This document shows positions 5,690 through 6,093 of a stretch of 6,093 nucleotides of DNA, one piece after another. How positions within the stretch are numbered: position 1 is the stretch's first letter; each line of letters starts with the position of its first letter. A model generated the notes under the pieces. That model saw only the letters and a list, made by a program, of their open reading frames with translations. It did not search any database and was not told the origin of the DNA. Source of the DNA: an uncultured Saprospiraceae bacterium (GTDB lineage: Bacteria; Bacteroidota; Bacteroidia; Chitinophagales; Saprospiraceae); assembly GCA_938039305.1 (NCBI GenBank), contig CALHUZ010000005.1, forward strand, positions 1 through 6,093, written 5' to 3'. Position numbers and translations under genes: made by a program.

Positions 5690-6093
5690 ATGAATCTCCA
5701 CCAACGGAATATTCTGACCCTCTTTGTCATTATCTTTTTAGTCAATGCACACAAAGCCGAATCTAAGAACACCTTCTTAAAACACGCCAATCATGCATGC
5801 TTAGAAAGCGATCATTTGCGTCATGAAGAGGTAAATGATGAAGACTTGCTTGTCGCACCTGTGACTCAGGAAGAAATCTTAGAGATGCAGACGGTTGCGT
5901 CTCGAGTTCTAAATGATCTCAAGAAAGCCAAAGGCATCCTGGCCACTGAAGCACCTAATCTAATCGTTAAGAAGTTCGTAGGCTCCCAGAAGATAGCTGT
6001 TATGAAGATGGATGAAGGAGAGATACATCTTGATGTACGCACATATAAGACCTGTCGAAAGATGGGTGCAGACTCTCTGAATGGATTAGCATT
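5690..6093 (+). CDS. 5' part of an exported protein, possibly a gluzincin-like metallopeptidase (runs off window)
   Basis: From ATG at 5690 the frame stays open to the window end, giving 134 complete codons. Residues 1-24 form a signal peptide ('NILTLFVIIFLVNA' core, cleavage near HKA). A polar, charged stretch follows (25-70), then 'VTQEEILEMQTVASRVLNDLKKAKG' (about 60-84), which is probably helical. The visible end contains 'KIAVMKMDEGEIHLDVRTYKTCRKMGADSLNGLA'-like elements: a beta strand, a 'GEIHLD' strand, a short helix with a Cys, and 'DSLNGLA'. In M48-type and related gluzincin peptidases a 'G-x-I-x-(V/L)' strand and a helix with an 'x-x-LAxxLGHE' ending come just before the zinc ligands. 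The window stops at the equivalent point, so the HExxH motif is neither seen nor excluded. The gene is divergent from the caspase-TPR gene with a shared 172-base upstream region and its own candidate promoter. The export call is firm and the peptidase call is tentative. Confidence 0.78.
   Translation, partial: MNLHQRNILTLFVIIFLVNAHKAESKNTFLKHANHACLESDHLRHEEVNDEDLLVAPVTQEEILEMQTVASRVLNDLKKAKGILATEAPNLIVKKFVGSQKIAVMKMDEGEIHLDVRTYKTCRKMGADSLNGLA

Overview
The window looks like part of a chromosome from a Bacteroidota bacterium, possibly a Saprospiria-like lineage. The base composition is AT-rich. None of the visible starts has a Shine-Dalgarno sequence. Two of the intergenic regions carry matches to the Bacteroidota promoter box TAnnTTTG. 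The domain types present (stand-alone CHASE2, FecR-like plus Ig-like secreted proteins, a secreted caspase-TPR protein) also fit. The lineage is inferred from these traits and was not tested by any search.

Left half, 1-3171, plus strand. Three tightly packed genes are joined by two ATGA stop/start overlaps: the 3' end of a small protein with a BamE/SmpA-like motif (1-297, start outside the window), a membrane CHASE2 sensor with no output domain (294-1553), and an exported FecR-like/Ig-like/TPR-like protein (1550-2503). After 44 bases comes a fourth gene (2548-3171). It encodes a shorter exported protein whose Ig-like domain resembles that of the third gene. A hairpin at 3185-3215 ends this strand and also serves the convergent gene.

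Right half. A large minus-strand gene (3220-5517) encodes an exported caspase-fold (C14-like) protease with an intact His/Cys dyad and a long TPR tail. A 172-base divergent region holds candidate promoters for this gene and for a plus-strand gene starting at 5690. That last gene runs off the window. It encodes an exported protein whose visible end resembles the stretch that precedes the zinc-binding helix in gluzincin proteases.

How they may work together (inference): the left-hand genes look like one envelope sensory unit. The CHASE2 domain would lie outside the cytoplasmic membrane, and the FecR-like and Ig-like proteins would be its exported partners. No cytoplasmic effector is visible, so any output would have to be encoded upstream of the window or elsewhere. 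The caspase-TPR gene is separately transcribed, and a functional link to the CHASE2 unit is suggested only by proximity. There is no RNA gene, insertion sequence, CRISPR array or gene-free stretch longer than 300 bases.
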